Source: Chitinimonas arctica (GTDB lineage Bacteria > Pseudomonadota > Gammaproteobacteria > Burkholderiales > Chitinimonadaceae). From it: DNA of 64,000 nucleotides. Shown here in pieces: positions 36,623 to 44,652 of this stretch. Under the pieces are notes generated by a model. That model was not told the origin of the DNA, made no database searches, and saw only the letters and a program-made list of their open reading frames with translations. The stretch is taken from the NCBI RefSeq assembly GCF_007431345.1, contig NZ_CP041730.1, positions 1,178,001 to 1,242,000 on the forward strand. Reading direction: 5' to 3'. The position numbers and the translations under genes are program-made. Every line of letters begins with the position of its first letter. The stretch's first letter is position 1.

Positions 36623-37977
36623 GTGCGCATATCCTGCTGGTGGACGACGACCCGGACCTGCTCAAGCTCCTCGCCATGCGCCTGACCGCAGCCGGCTATC
36701 GCGTCAGCAGCGTGTCCAGCGCCGAAGCGGCGCTGACCCGGCTGGCCATCGAACTGCCGCAGCTGGTATTGAGCGACGTCCGCCTGCCCGACCATGACGG
36801 CCTGTGGCTGTTTGGCGAGATCCACGCCCACCACCCCACCCTGCCGGTCATCCTGCTCACGGCCCACGGCACCATCCCCGACGCCGTGGCGGCCACGGCA
36901 AAAGGCGTGTTCGGCTATCTGACCAAACCATTCGACGGCAAGGTACTGCTGGAAAAGATCGCCCAGGCGCTGGCGATTGGTGCGCCGGCCAGTACCGGCA
37001 AGAACGACGATGACAGCTGGCGTGCCCAGATCGTCAGCCGTTCCAGCCATATGGCCGAACTGCTGGCGGAAGCCAGGCTGGTGGCCGGCTCGGACGCCAG
37101 CGTACTGATCCGCGGCGATAGCGGCAGCGGCAAGGAATTGCTGGCACAGGCGATCCACAAGGCCAGCCCACGGGCAACCAAGCCCTTTGTGGCGGTCAAT
37201 TGCGGGGCCATTCCCGAGCAGTTGCTGGAATCCGAATTGTTCGGCCATGTAAAGGGATCGTTTACCGGGGCGGTGGCCAACCATCGCGGGCTATTCCAGA
37301 CCGCCGACGGCGGCAGCCTGTTCCTCGACGAAATCGGCGATATGCCGCTGGCCCTGCAAGTGAAGCTATTGCGGGTGCTGCAAGAGCGTTCGGTGCGCCC
37401 GGTCGGCGCCAGCCAGCCCATTCCCATCGATGTACGCCTGCTGTCGGCCACCCATCGTGACCTCGAAGCGGCCATGTCGGAGGGCCAGTTCCGCGAAGAT
37501 CTCTACTATCGCCTGAACGTCGTCACGCTCTACCTGCCGCCGCTATCCGAGCGGCGCGAGGATGTGCCGCTACTCGCCCACCACTTCCTGGCCAAGCTGG
37601 CCGCCAAATACCAGAAGCAGCTGAACGGCTTTGCCCCCGATGCGCTGGAAGCACTGGCGACCGCGCCCTGGCCCGGCAATATCCGGCAGTTGTATAACGT
37701 CGTGGAACAGGTCAGTGCGCTGGCCACCGCCCCCTTGATCCCGCTCTCCCTGGTTCAACGGGCCCTGCGCGCCGCGGCGGTGGAGGTGCTCAGCTATACC
37801 GAGGCGAAACAGCGTTTCGAGCTGGACTACCTGGTGCGTTTGCTCAAGCTCACCGACGGTAATGTAGCCGATGCCGCGCGCCTGGCCGAACGCAATCGGA
37901 CCGAGTTCTATCGATTGCTGCAAAAACATGACCTTAGCCCCGGATTATTCCGCAGCGAGCCACCAGTCGCGGATTAG
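36619..37977 (+). CDS. glrR: Sigma-54-dependent response regulator GlrR (QseF)
   Basis: 452 aa. The receiver has phosphorylation site Asp53 (LVLSDVRLPDHDGLW). The AAA+ sigma-54 activation domain has Walker A IRGDSGSGKELLAQ, the sigma-54 contact loop GSFTGA (GAFTGA in most relatives), and Walker B GGSLFLDEIGD. A Fis-type helix-turn-helix closes the protein (GNVADAARLAERNRTEFYRL). Downstream are two GlrR-like binding sites, one overlapping the 3-prime end of this gene, and a strong sigma-54 promoter for the BON-domain gene. Confidence 0.93.
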   Translation: MSAHILLVDDDPDLLKLLAMRLTAAGYRVSSVSSAEAALTRLAIELPQLVLSDVRLPDHDGLWLFGEIHAHHPTLPVILLTAHGTIPDAVAATAKGVFGYLTKPFDGKVLLEKIAQALAIGAPASTGKNDDDSWRAQIVSRSSHMAELLAEARLVAGSDASVLIRGDSGSGKELLAQAIHKASPRATKPFVAVNCGAIPEQLLESELFGHVKGSFTGAVANHRGLFQTADGGSLFLDEIGDMPLALQVKLLRVLQERSVRPVGASQPIPIDVRLLSATHRDLEAAMSEGQFREDLYYRLNVVTLYLPPLSERREDVPLLAHHFLAKLAAKYQKQLNGFAPDALEALATAPWPGNIRQLYNVVEQVSALATAPLIPLSLVQRALRAAAVEVLSYTEAKQRFELDYLVRLLKLTDGNVADAARLAERNRTEFYRLLQKHDLSPGLFRSEPPVAD

Positions 37978-37982
37978 CGACA
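37965..37982. promoter_or_regulatory. GlrR-like activator site 1
   Basis: AGTC-N10-GACA, one mismatch from the TGTC-N10-GACA site described for enterobacterial GlrR. It overlaps the glrR stop codon and lies about 170 bp upstream of the sigma-54 promoter, within normal enhancer range. Confidence 0.6.
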
Positions 37983-38030
37983 GCATATTTCCGTTTAATA
38001 TCAGATACTTAACAAACACACTCCACAATG

Positions 38031-38048
38031 CGTCGCTACCAGGCGACA
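38031..38048. promoter_or_regulatory. GlrR-like activator site 2
   Basis: CGTC-N10-GACA, again one mismatch from TGTC-N10-GACA, 66 bp downstream of site 1 and about 100 bp upstream of the sigma-54 promoter. Two like-spaced half-site pairs in this short gap are unlikely by chance. Confidence 0.6.
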
Positions 38049-38142
38049 AGAACCATGAGAAAGCCGCCTCATCAGCGCGGCAACCTTCCCCCCTCCTCTA
38101 CCGACACGCTCCATCTCGTTGAATCCATTGGGAAAAAAATAC

Positions 38143-38159
38143 CTGGCACGGCTATTGCT
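38143..38159 (+). promoter_or_regulatory. Sigma-54 (-24/-12) promoter for the BON-domain gene
   Basis: CTGGCACGGCTATTGCT matches the sigma-54 consensus YTGGCACG-N4-TTGCW exactly, with the -24 GG at 38145-38146 and -12 GC at 38157-38158. The BON gene starts 63 bp downstream. It is the only clear -24/-12 element I see in the window. Confidence 0.88.
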
Positions 38160-38221
38160 CAACTAGCTTTGTAACGCAGTTTCCGCGTTGCCTTTCCGAA
38201 CTACATTGAAAGGATTCCACC

Positions 38222-38560
38222 ATGCAAAACCGTCATCTGATTCCAGGTCTGCTCGCCGCCCTGTTCATCGCCGCTCCAGCCATGGCCGCCGAAGCCGGCG
38301 CCACCGGTGCCGGCCCAGCCGCGAGCGCCGGACAAGCACTGGATGACACCGCCATCACCGCCAAGGTGAAGGCTGCCTTGATGGCCGACAAGCAAGTCTC
38401 CGCCCTGGATGTGAAGGTGAAGACCGAACAAGGTGTGGTGACTCTGACCGGCACCGTGGACAAGGCAGAAGCCAACGACCGCGCCCAACAATTGGCCGCA
38501 GCGGTATCTGGCGTGAAGAGCGTGAACAGCCAGCTGCAACTGAAGACCGCGGTCAACTAA
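38222..38560 (+). CDS. Periplasmic BON-domain protein (OsmY-like)
   Basis: 112 aa. A Sec signal peptide (HLIPGLLAALFIAAPAMA, cleavage near residue 22) is followed by an Ala/Gly linker and one BON domain (DTAITAKVKAALMADKQVSA, then VKTEQGVVTLTGTVDKAEAN and AAAVSGVKSVNSQL). BON proteins associate with membranes or lipids and are often envelope-stress induced. A single BON domain makes it shorter than OsmY (two domains). AAAGGA precedes the ATG. The sigma-54 promoter and two GlrR-like sites upstream make it the predicted target of the GlrK/GlrR system. A terminator follows. Confidence 0.9.
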   Translation: MQNRHLIPGLLAALFIAAPAMAAEAGATGAGPAASAGQALDDTAITAKVKAALMADKQVSALDVKVKTEQGVVTLTGTVDKAEANDRAQQLAAAVSGVKSVNSQLQLKTAVN

Positions 38561-38657
38561 ACGACTGCTGCAGCATGCATTACCCCGGGCGTTGGTTCCC
38601 CTTCCCGCCCGGGATCTCTCCCTGGAGGTTGTAAGCGCCCGTTTACAGCCTACTTCG

Positions 38658-38688
38658 ATGGATCGGCCGAGGCCGGTCCATTTTTTTT
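38658..38688 (+). terminator. Rho-independent terminator after the BON gene
   Basis: ATGGATCGGCC pairs with GGCCGGTCCAT (one G-T wobble) around a GA loop, followed by eight Ts at 38681-38688. It ends the BON transcript 98 bp after its stop and 12 bp before the convergent methyltransferase gene ends. Confidence 0.9.
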
Positions 38689-38699
38689 ATGCAAACGAT

Positions 38700-39431
38700 T
38701 CATGCCTGGGCAGTCTTTTGCACCAGCACCGCGGCCAGGCCCAGGGCACGCCAATATTCTTGGCATACTTGCAGCCCCGCCTGGCGCAACAGGGCATCCC
38801 GGCGCGCAGGCGCCAGGGGATGGACATTGCGGGCCAGGTGGCTGAAATCCAATTCGACCTGCTCCGGCCTATCCCGGCTGCTATCCTGCTGCCGGCGCCA
38901 GCAACGGAACAGTTGCTCATAACCCGGCTCATTGCGCTGCCCACCCAGGTCCGCCAGCAGCAGCCAGCCGCCAGGTTTCAGCACCGCCGCCAATGCCCGC
39001 AGAAAAGCTGCCTTGGCGCTATCGTCGGGCAGGAAATGCATGACCAGCAGGGCGGTAACGGCATCGAAGGCAGCGTGCCCGGCAGGCGGTTCGATCACCA
39101 CGTCCCCCGGCCGCCCTTCAATCAGCTGGATGCGTCCGCCCAGACCGGCGGCGACATACTTGTCGGCAGCCAATCGGTTCATCTCGGCGGAGGGTTCGAT
39201 ACCACTCAATTGCCAATTCGGCATGGCGGTGGCGAACCGCAGCAGTTCCTCACCGGTACCGCTGCCCGCCACCAGTACGGCGGCCTCGTTTGGCAGCAGC
39301 TCAGCCAGCAGGCTGGTGCTCAGTTCATGCAAGGTGTCGTAGCCCGGTATCAGCTGGCGAATCTTGCGATCGTAGGCGGCGGCGTGCTTGGCGTCGTAAC
39401 GAACGCCCTGGTCTAGGGTATCTGTGCTCAT
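38700..39431 (-). CDS. Class I SAM-dependent methyltransferase
   Basis: 243 aa. The Rossmann methyltransferase fold has motif I VLVAGSGTGEELL, then QLSGIEPSAEMNRLA and a motif near GHAAFDAVTALLVMHFL and LLKPGGWLLLADLG-like (AAVLKPGGWLLLADLG). The acceptor is unknown. It stands alone, convergent with the BON gene and ahead of the MocR gene on the same strand. Confidence 0.82.
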   Translation of the reverse strand: MSTDTLDQGVRYDAKHAAAYDRKIRQLIPGYDTLHELSTSLLAELLPNEAAVLVAGSGTGEELLRFATAMPNWQLSGIEPSAEMNRLAADKYVAAGLGGRIQLIEGRPGDVVIEPPAGHAAFDAVTALLVMHFLPDDSAKAAFLRALAAVLKPGGWLLLADLGGQRNEPGYEQLFRCWRRQQDSSRDRPEQVELDFSHLARNVHPLAPARRDALLRQAGLQVCQEYWRALGLAAVLVQKTAQA

Positions 39432-39463
39432 GCGCCCTAGTCTAGCGCAGGCGGCCCGCTTTC

Positions 39464-40936
39464 CTAACCGAGTTCAAACAGATTGCCTGTATCGGCGAAA
39501 GGCGCCTTTGCGCCATTGTCCAATTGCTGCCGGGCCAGTTCACCCAAACGCTTGAGTTTGGCTTCGGTCGCCTCGCACCAAGGCTCGCCGACGCATAGAC
39601 GCAAATAGTTGCGGTAGGCATTGCGGGCCGAGAATAGCGGCCCCGGGGCGAAGCTGATGCCCTCCTCGACCGATGTTTCCAACAGGCGCGTGCTATCTAC
39701 GCCAGCCGGCAACTTGACCCAGCACATATATCCGCCTTTGGGCCGGGTCCAGCGGGTGCCTTCCGGAAAGTACCGCGCCAAACCGTCGTTGAGCCTTGCC
39801 ATCTGGTCGGTGCAAAGCCGCCGCATGCGGCGCATATGATGATCGTGCCCGCCGCTTTCCAGAAAGCGCGCCAGCGTCAGCTGCATCACGGCAGGGGTGG
39901 AGAAGGTATTGATGTATTTGAGGATCTCGACTTGCGAGCGATAGCGGCCGGGAATGATGTGGCCCACCCGCATACCGGGGGCAACCAGCTTGGTATAACT
40001 GGCCACATACAGCACATTGCCCGTCTCATCGAACGCCTTGGCTGGACGAGGCCGTTCGCGTCCCTGGTAGAACTCGCCGTAGATATCGTCCTCGATCAGC
40101 GGCACGGAATGTTCGTCCAGCAGCTTGACCAAGCGCTGTTTCGCCTCGTCGCTCATCAGGCTGCCGGTGGGATTGCTGAAATTCGGCATCAGCACGCAGG
40201 CCGCCACGGCGCCGTCGCGAACAGCCAGGTCCAGCGCGGTCAGGGAAACACCCTGCTCCGGGTCCGTCGGTATTTCCAGTGCCTTCAGGCCCATCGACTC
40301 GAACAGCTGCAACAAGCCGAAATAGGTCGGCGACTCCACCGCCACCACATCGCCCGGCTGAGTCACCGCCCGCAGGGCCAGGTTGAGCGCTTCGATGCCA
40401 CCGGCGGTGATCTGCACATCGTCGGCGTTGAAGCGTCCGCCCCACTCCATCGCATGGCGCGCGATCTGCCGCCTCAGTACTTCCAAGCCTCGGGTGCCGC
40501 CATATTTCGACAAAAGCGTGGGCGAGTCGCGCAAGGCCTCATTCATCAGCTTCTGCAGCTGCACATTGGGAAAACATTGCGGCGCCATGACCGCGTAGCA
40601 GAAGCCCTGTTGCCGGCCACGGGTCAGTTGCAGGTAGTCCCACAAGCGCCGGTTTACCGTTACCGCCGCGGGCGTGGTGGAGGGGCGCGAACGTGGCGGC
40701 GGTTCCGACAGTTTCTGCCTGACAAAAAAGCCCGATTGCGGGCGGGCTTCGATCAGACCGCGATCCTCCAGCATGCGAAAGGCCTCGGTCACGGTGGAAA
40801 GGCTGACGCCACGCCGGTCGCGCAACTCGCGCAAGCTCGGCAGTTTGTCGCCCGATCGCAAGGTCCCGGCACTGATCATGCCGGCGATCTCATCGGCTAG
40901 CGCGGCATAGAGCGTAGAACGGCGATCACTTTTCAT
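39464..40936 (-). CDS. MocR-type regulator (GntR helix-turn-helix fused to aminotransferase)
   Basis: 490 aa. The N-terminal GntR winged helix (LYAALADEIAGMISAGTLRS, KLPSLRELRDRRGVSLSTVT) is fused to a fold-type I PLP aminotransferase domain with MPNFSNPTGSLMSDEAK and the PLP lysine region VASYTKLVAPGMRVGHIIP. MocR proteins sense PLP or amino-acid effectors and usually control an adjacent divergent gene. Here the divergent gene encodes a DUF2917 protein, and a perfect inverted repeat lies in the 200-bp gap. ATG 40936 is chosen since the GntR domain begins just after it; a longer frame exists. Confidence 0.92.
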   Translation of the reverse strand: MKSDRRSTLYAALADEIAGMISAGTLRSGDKLPSLRELRDRRGVSLSTVTEAFRMLEDRGLIEARPQSGFFVRQKLSEPPPRSRPSTTPAAVTVNRRLWDYLQLTRGRQQGFCYAVMAPQCFPNVQLQKLMNEALRDSPTLLSKYGGTRGLEVLRRQIARHAMEWGGRFNADDVQITAGGIEALNLALRAVTQPGDVVAVESPTYFGLLQLFESMGLKALEIPTDPEQGVSLTALDLAVRDGAVAACVLMPNFSNPTGSLMSDEAKQRLVKLLDEHSVPLIEDDIYGEFYQGRERPRPAKAFDETGNVLYVASYTKLVAPGMRVGHIIPGRYRSQVEILKYINTFSTPAVMQLTLARFLESGGHDHHMRRMRRLCTDQMARLNDGLARYFPEGTRWTRPKGGYMCWVKLPAGVDSTRLLETSVEEGISFAPGPLFSARNAYRNYLRLCVGEPWCEATEAKLKRLGELARQQLDNGAKAPFADTGNLFELG

Positions 40937-41046
40937 GGGTTTTGACCGGCAAGGGAGGCGGGCCGTTATCTTGCGCCGGCTTCGGACCATGGCAAAGAAA
41001 CAGTTGGTATTGAAATGGACCATGACAGTTGCCGGAAACCGCCAGC

Positions 41047-41070
41047 TGTTACGCCTGCAAAGGTAACAGT
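41047..41070. promoter_or_regulatory. Inverted repeat in the mocR-DUF2917 gap
   Basis: CTGTTAC (41047-41053) and GTAACAG (41064-41070) are perfect 7-bp arms around a 10-bp spacer. The position, 67 bp before the DUF2917 start and 111 bp before the MocR start, suits an operator for MocR control of the divergent gene. Binding is inferred. Confidence 0.55.
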
Positions 41071-41136
41071 CTGGGTCTGAAAATCGATCTGTCCTTCGCG
41101 TAGCCTTAGGGTCAGTCACCACCCTGGAGAGCAGCC

Positions 41137-41415
41137 ATGAAAAGCCCGTATCAACTGCACAAGAACGCCCTGCTGAACTTACCTGCCGAAATGGGCGCCA
41201 CCATCGAGGTGGAAAGCGGCGTCATCTGGCTGACCGCAGCGGGAAACGACGTGATACTGGGCCGTGGCCACCAATTCTGCCTGCCCGTTAGCGAAGTGCT
41301 CCTGGTTCAGGCGCTGGCCGATAGCCGCTTCAAGCTTCGCCGGCCCGTCGGCAAACCCGACTGGGCCAGCCGGCTTAGCCAATGGCTACCTCGCAGCATG
41401 CAGACCGGTAGCTGA
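41137..41415 (+). CDS. DUF2917 domain protein
   Basis: 92 aa. The sequence PAEMGATIEVESGVIWLTAA, then GRGHQFCLPVSEVLLVQAL, matches the small DUF2917 family, a cupin-like beta fold of unknown function common in betaproteobacteria. Divergent from a MocR regulator, which probably controls it. GGAGAG precedes the ATG. The C-terminal tail (PDWASRLSQWLPRS) is basic. Confidence 0.75.
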   Translation: MKSPYQLHKNALLNLPAEMGATIEVESGVIWLTAAGNDVILGRGHQFCLPVSEVLLVQALADSRFKLRRPVGKPDWASRLSQWLPRSMQTGS

Positions 41416-41425
41416 ATCCGCAAGA

Positions 41426-41452
41426 AAAAAACGGCCACCCCGAAGGGTGGCC
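41426..41452 (-). terminator. Leftward rho-independent terminator
   Basis: The stem GGCCACCC/GGGTGGCC (41433-41452) has a C(UUCG)G loop when read leftward and is followed by seven Ts at about 41431-41425. On the plus strand there is no T-run. No annotated leftward gene precedes it. Confidence 0.75.
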
Positions 41453-41464
41453 AGAGGAGGAGGA

Positions 41465-41515
41465 ATGGTTCATTCTCTCCTCAAATCTACATTAGCGCAA
41501 GCTAATTTACATTGA
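41465..41515 (+). CDS. Possible 16-codon leader-like ORF with an extended Shine-Dalgarno
   Basis: ATG 41465 is preceded by AGGAGGAGGA, an unusually strong ribosome binding site, and opens Met-Val-His-Ser-Leu-Leu-Lys... for 16 codons to TGA at 41513. The site and start codon lie inside a hairpin (41457-41482), which would hide them in the folded RNA. No family and no amino-acid bias pointing to attenuation. It may be a chance ORF. Confidence 0.15.
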   Translation: MVHSLLKSTLAQANLH

Positions 41516-41597
41516 AAGCCATAGATACAGCATCTCCACCCGCGAGGTAGACCGCCTCTATACTGGTCCTACCCATCCTTCAAAGCCATTGCCCACT

Positions 41598-42143
41598 ATG
41601 AAAACAGCGCTGATCATCATCGACGTCCAGCAAGGCCTGTTCGACCCCTCCCCCCGTCCGTACGAAGCCGATGCGGTGATCCAACGCATCAACGCACTGA
41701 GCGAACAAGCGCGCGCAGCGCATATCGCGGTCGCATTTGTTCAGCATCAGCGCCCGAATGGACCCTTGGCCTTTCAGTCGCCGGGCTGGGAATTGGCAAA
41801 GCAGCTGGTGGTACAGGACGGCGACAAGATCATTGCCAAGACGACCCCGGACTCCTTCCTGAATACCGAGCTGTCGGCCTGGCTGACCGAGCAGGCCGTC
41901 GGCCGCCTGGTCATCTGCGGCTACGCCACCGAGTTCTGCGTCGACACCAGCACTAGGCGCGCGGCGGCGTTGGGTTACGAGATCGTGCTGGCGGCCGATG
42001 CCCATACGACTCACGATAAGCAGCACGCCGATGCCCAGCTGATTCGGGCGCACCACAATGCCACCCTGCCGAATATGACCAGCTTCGGCGTCAAGATTAC
42101 GGCACTGGCTAGCGAAAAGATCGACTTCCGGGTGTTCGCCTAA
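41598..42143 (+). CDS. Isochorismatase-family cysteine hydrolase
   Basis: 181 aa. The triad is visible: Asp9 in LIIIDVQQGLF, a Lys in IIAKTTPDSF and Cys114 in GYATEFCVDTS, with the cis-peptide region typical of YcaC/nicotinamidase-like proteins. It hydrolyses an amide or related bond; the substrate is unknown. The frame begins at TTG 41589, but ATG 41598 gives the conserved N-terminus. Single gene; a possible -10 (TATACT) overlaps the putative small-RNA promoter. Confidence 0.88.
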   Translation: MKTALIIIDVQQGLFDPSPRPYEADAVIQRINALSEQARAAHIAVAFVQHQRPNGPLAFQSPGWELAKQLVVQDGDKIIAKTTPDSFLNTELSAWLTEQAVGRLVICGYATEFCVDTSTRRAAALGYEIVLAADAHTTHDKQHADAQLIRAHHNATLPNMTSFGVKITALASEKIDFRVFA

Positions 42144-42270
42144 CACCTGGCCGCATTTCCCCTGCATACATGGCGAAAACGTCACCCTTTTTCGGTTTTC
42201 ACACACTGGATGCCTAAGACTCCGCCTTGGCGGATTATCCTAGAGACCGTCGCCATGTACGGGGAAATGC

Positions 42271-42552
42271 ATGTTTAAAATATATTTGCGCGATGAAAAT
42301 CAGCTGATCACCGAGAAGACCACCACCTTCGATCCACAAACCGCCTTTGCCGCGTTCGAGGCCCTGGTCAATCGAACCGATCTCGATGAGCAGCAAGTCA
42401 GGGCAATCCTGTTGAAAGAAGGTGTGCCCCTCGCGCACCATAAGTTCGACGCGCCCCCCTCCGATCCGATCTTCTTCTGGCGGGGACGTATCGACAAGCT
42501 GAGACGCGGGGGAAGCGTGCATGGGCTGGGTACGGTCGTGTTGGATACCTAG
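42271..42552 (+). CDS. Small conserved-looking protein of unknown function
   Basis: 93 aa, soluble and mixed alpha/beta by eye (MFKIYLRDENQLITEKTTTF, then FEALVNRTDLDEQQVRAILL and DPIFFWRGRIDKLRRGG). I do not recognise a family with confidence. GGGGAAA precedes the ATG. It is the last intact gene before the IS630 island. Confidence 0.5.
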   Translation: MFKIYLRDENQLITEKTTTFDPQTAFAAFEALVNRTDLDEQQVRAILLKEGVPLAHHKFDAPPSDPIFFWRGRIDKLRRGGSVHGLGTVVLDT

Positions 42553-42625
42553 CGTAGCGGTACCAAAGTTTGTCATACGCACTCGCTTGCCTTAGAACCG
42601 TCATCGACGCCATTTAGCGTTTTAG

Positions 42626-43720
42626 TATTAACTCGGCAAATAACAGGGGCATTATAATATAATGCCCGCATGGCCTAGACTCACGAAAACTCAGCCCCGA
42701 CGCCCAGCAGGAAAAGCGGCGTAACGCCTTGCGAATGTGGGAGCAGGGTTACACACAGCAAGCGATCGCGGACGCGGTAGGTGTGCATACCCGCAGCGTC
42801 GCCGAAAAGACCAAGATCGCACAAGCCAAAGGCATTGATGCCGCTATCGAGGGCGGACGCCGAACGGGCGCAAGCCGTAGTCTGAAGGCAGAGCAGGCGG
42901 TTTTGATTTAACGATTGATCGTCGACAAGATACCCGATCAATTGAAGCTCATATTTGCGCTATGGACCCGCGATGCCATTCGGGAACTGATCCGAGTGAA
43001 ATGCGGTTTCGAGATGCCGAACCGCACGGTCGGCGAATACCTGACCGGTGGGGCTACACCCCACAGCGCCCCTTGAAGCGGGCCTACCAGCAATACCCGG
43101 AGCGGGTCGAACGCTGGCTCCAGGAGGAGTATCCCGAAATTGCACGCCGTGCCAAAGCAGAAAGGGCGGAAATTCAATGGGGAGACGAGACTGGCTTGCG
43201 TAGCGACAGCCACGCTGGCCGTAGTTTCAGTCCAGCAGGACAAACACCAATCAAGACCATATCGGGCAGCCGCTTTTCGATCAACATGATTTCCAGCGTC
43301 ACCAACCGCGGCAAACTGCGCTTCATGCTGTACGAAGAGACGCTGACGGCCAAGGTGTTGCTGACCTTTCTCAAGCGACTAGTGCGGGAGACCGGCAGCA
43401 AGGTGTTTCTGATCCTGGGCAATCTGCGGGTGCACCATGCCAAGCTGGTTCGAGCGTGGCTGAAGGAGAATAAAGAAGCCATTGAAGTGTTCTACCTGCC
43501 AGCCTACGCCCCCGAGTTGAACCCCGACGAATATCTGAACGGCGATTTGAAGCAGCAAGTCCGTAGCGGCCGTGCAGCTCGCAGACTTGCGGAACTGAAG
43601 ACGCGAGTCCGCTCGGTGATGAAGCGGCTGCAACTACGGCCAAAGTGCATTCAGTCGTATTCCCGACATCCCCAAATCGCCTATGCCGCCAATTTGGGGT
43701 ATTAAATTGCCGGGTTAATA
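42626..43720. mobile_element. Degenerate IS630-family element with terminal repeats and TA target
   Basis: About 1.1 kb. The left end reads TATTAACTCGGCAA (42626-42639) and the right end, in reverse complement, TATTAACCCGGCAA (43720-43707), one mismatch in 14. Each end starts with TA, as expected for IS630 elements, which insert at and duplicate TA. The single transposase gene inside is broken. The element sits in the tail of a RelA/SpoT-domain gene. Confidence 0.85.
42670..43705 (+). pseudogene. IS630 transposase pseudogene
   Basis: Reading frames join into one IS630 transposase: LSPDAQQEKRRNALRMWEQG, helix-turn-helix QQAIADAVGVHTRSV, then DQLKLIFALWTRDAIRELIR and the DDE domain. Four lesions are visible: a frame break between the ATG at 42670 and the LSPDAQQ codons, an in-frame TAA at 42909-42911, a one-base deletion near 43047 (CTGACCGG in place of an expected CTGACCCGG), and the second catalytic Asp replaced by Gly (FLILGNLRVHHAKL, normally LDNLRVHHAKL). 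The first Asp (QWGDETGLR) and final Glu region (PELNPDEY) remain. It cannot be active. Confidence 0.88.
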
Positions 43721-44317
43721 TTTCAAACAGTGCAGCCAAGTAATTTATTCGCCTTGCTAATGGAAGGGAAGTAGGTTCCTTAACTTTATCTTGGGGTGCA
43801 AAACACTCCAGGAATCCTGAGCTATCGATCTAATCTGAAGTTCAAATCCAACATCTTTGCATGACTGATATTCGAATAAATCACTTCGGCGATCGTTTAG
43901 CTTTAAATCCAGATGAATCCCTTTGTACTCCAATACATCGCCATTTTCAGGGGCTGCATCTTCAACTTGCCTGGCTTTATCAAAATGCTCCTGCACAAGA
44001 GCAGATATTTTTTCGACATCCTCGTCATCAAGACAAACTATCCGAAGCCCGACCAAGTCTGTAATGTGATCACGTATTTCATAGTCTATGTTATTCCTCT
44101 CAAGATCAGGCAGGTATTTTTCTGAGAATTTGGCAATACACTCACCCTCTTCTTTTATTCTGCCCTCTACCTTTGAAATGCGAATATCTGGTTTTTGACG
44201 CAGAAGCGCCGTAATAAGCGCAATAAATGAGTTCCTCGCCTCTTTTAAAATGCCCAGATTTTTCTCGTAATATGAATTGAAATTTATCTTTTCCTGTGAA
44301 AAATCAGATGATGGCAC
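43721..44317 (-). pseudogene. RelA/SpoT-domain protein, frameshifted and interrupted by IS630
   Basis: A small (p)ppGpp-synthetase-like protein without HD domain. The frame holds DHITDLVGLRIVCLDDEDVE, YKGIHLDLKLNDRR and FELQIRSIAQDSWSVL. The best start is GTG 44317, which has GGAGG five bases upstream, although the frame is open further up. After WSVL the frame runs to a stop at 43757, but a neighbouring frame continues with PTSLPLARRINYLAALFEIL, the expected continuation, so one base has been lost near 43800. The coding sequence is then cut at TA 43719-43720 by the IS630 right end. Low GC compared with flanks. Inactive as it stands unless the shortened form works. Confidence 0.75.
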
Positions 44318-44652
44318 ACTATCCTCCGTTGCATTTATAAGTTTCGATTTAACAACAATAGATTGTGATCGCCCGATATCCAAGCTGGGACCGCCAATAT
44401 CTTCGGAACAGGAGGCATTGTTTCCGATGCTGGCACAACTTCGGATCAATGTCCGCACGCGCGCGGCAAGATGGTTCATCCCCTTCCTTGCCCACGCCAT
44501 GAGCCAATCGAATCTACAAGGGCAAGTCATCCTCTCCGCCGTCGAGCGGGTCACGGCACCGCTGCGCCGCGTCCGCACCAAAAGCAGCGCCACCACTGCC
44601 CAAGTCAAAGCCCTGCGCGAGCGCGTCAGACCTTTTAAAACAAGCTCGCCTG

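Larger units (their letters stand above)
41426..41550 (-). ncRNA. Possible leftward small RNA with UUCG terminator
   Basis: Reading leftward, a TATAGA -10 (41562-41557) with CTTTGA 17 bp upstream would start an RNA near 41550. It would contain a stem at 41506-41491 (ATTAGC arms), a second at 41482-41457 (11-bp stem with one bulge, containing CCUCCUC) and then GGCCACCC-UUCG-GGGTGGCC followed by seven Ts (41452-41426). The UUCG loop and T-run exist only in the leftward direction, yet no leftward gene ends there, so an independent transcript of about 125 nt is the simplest reading. The promoter is only moderate, and there is a competing rightward 16-codon ORF in the same bases. Confidence 0.35.
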
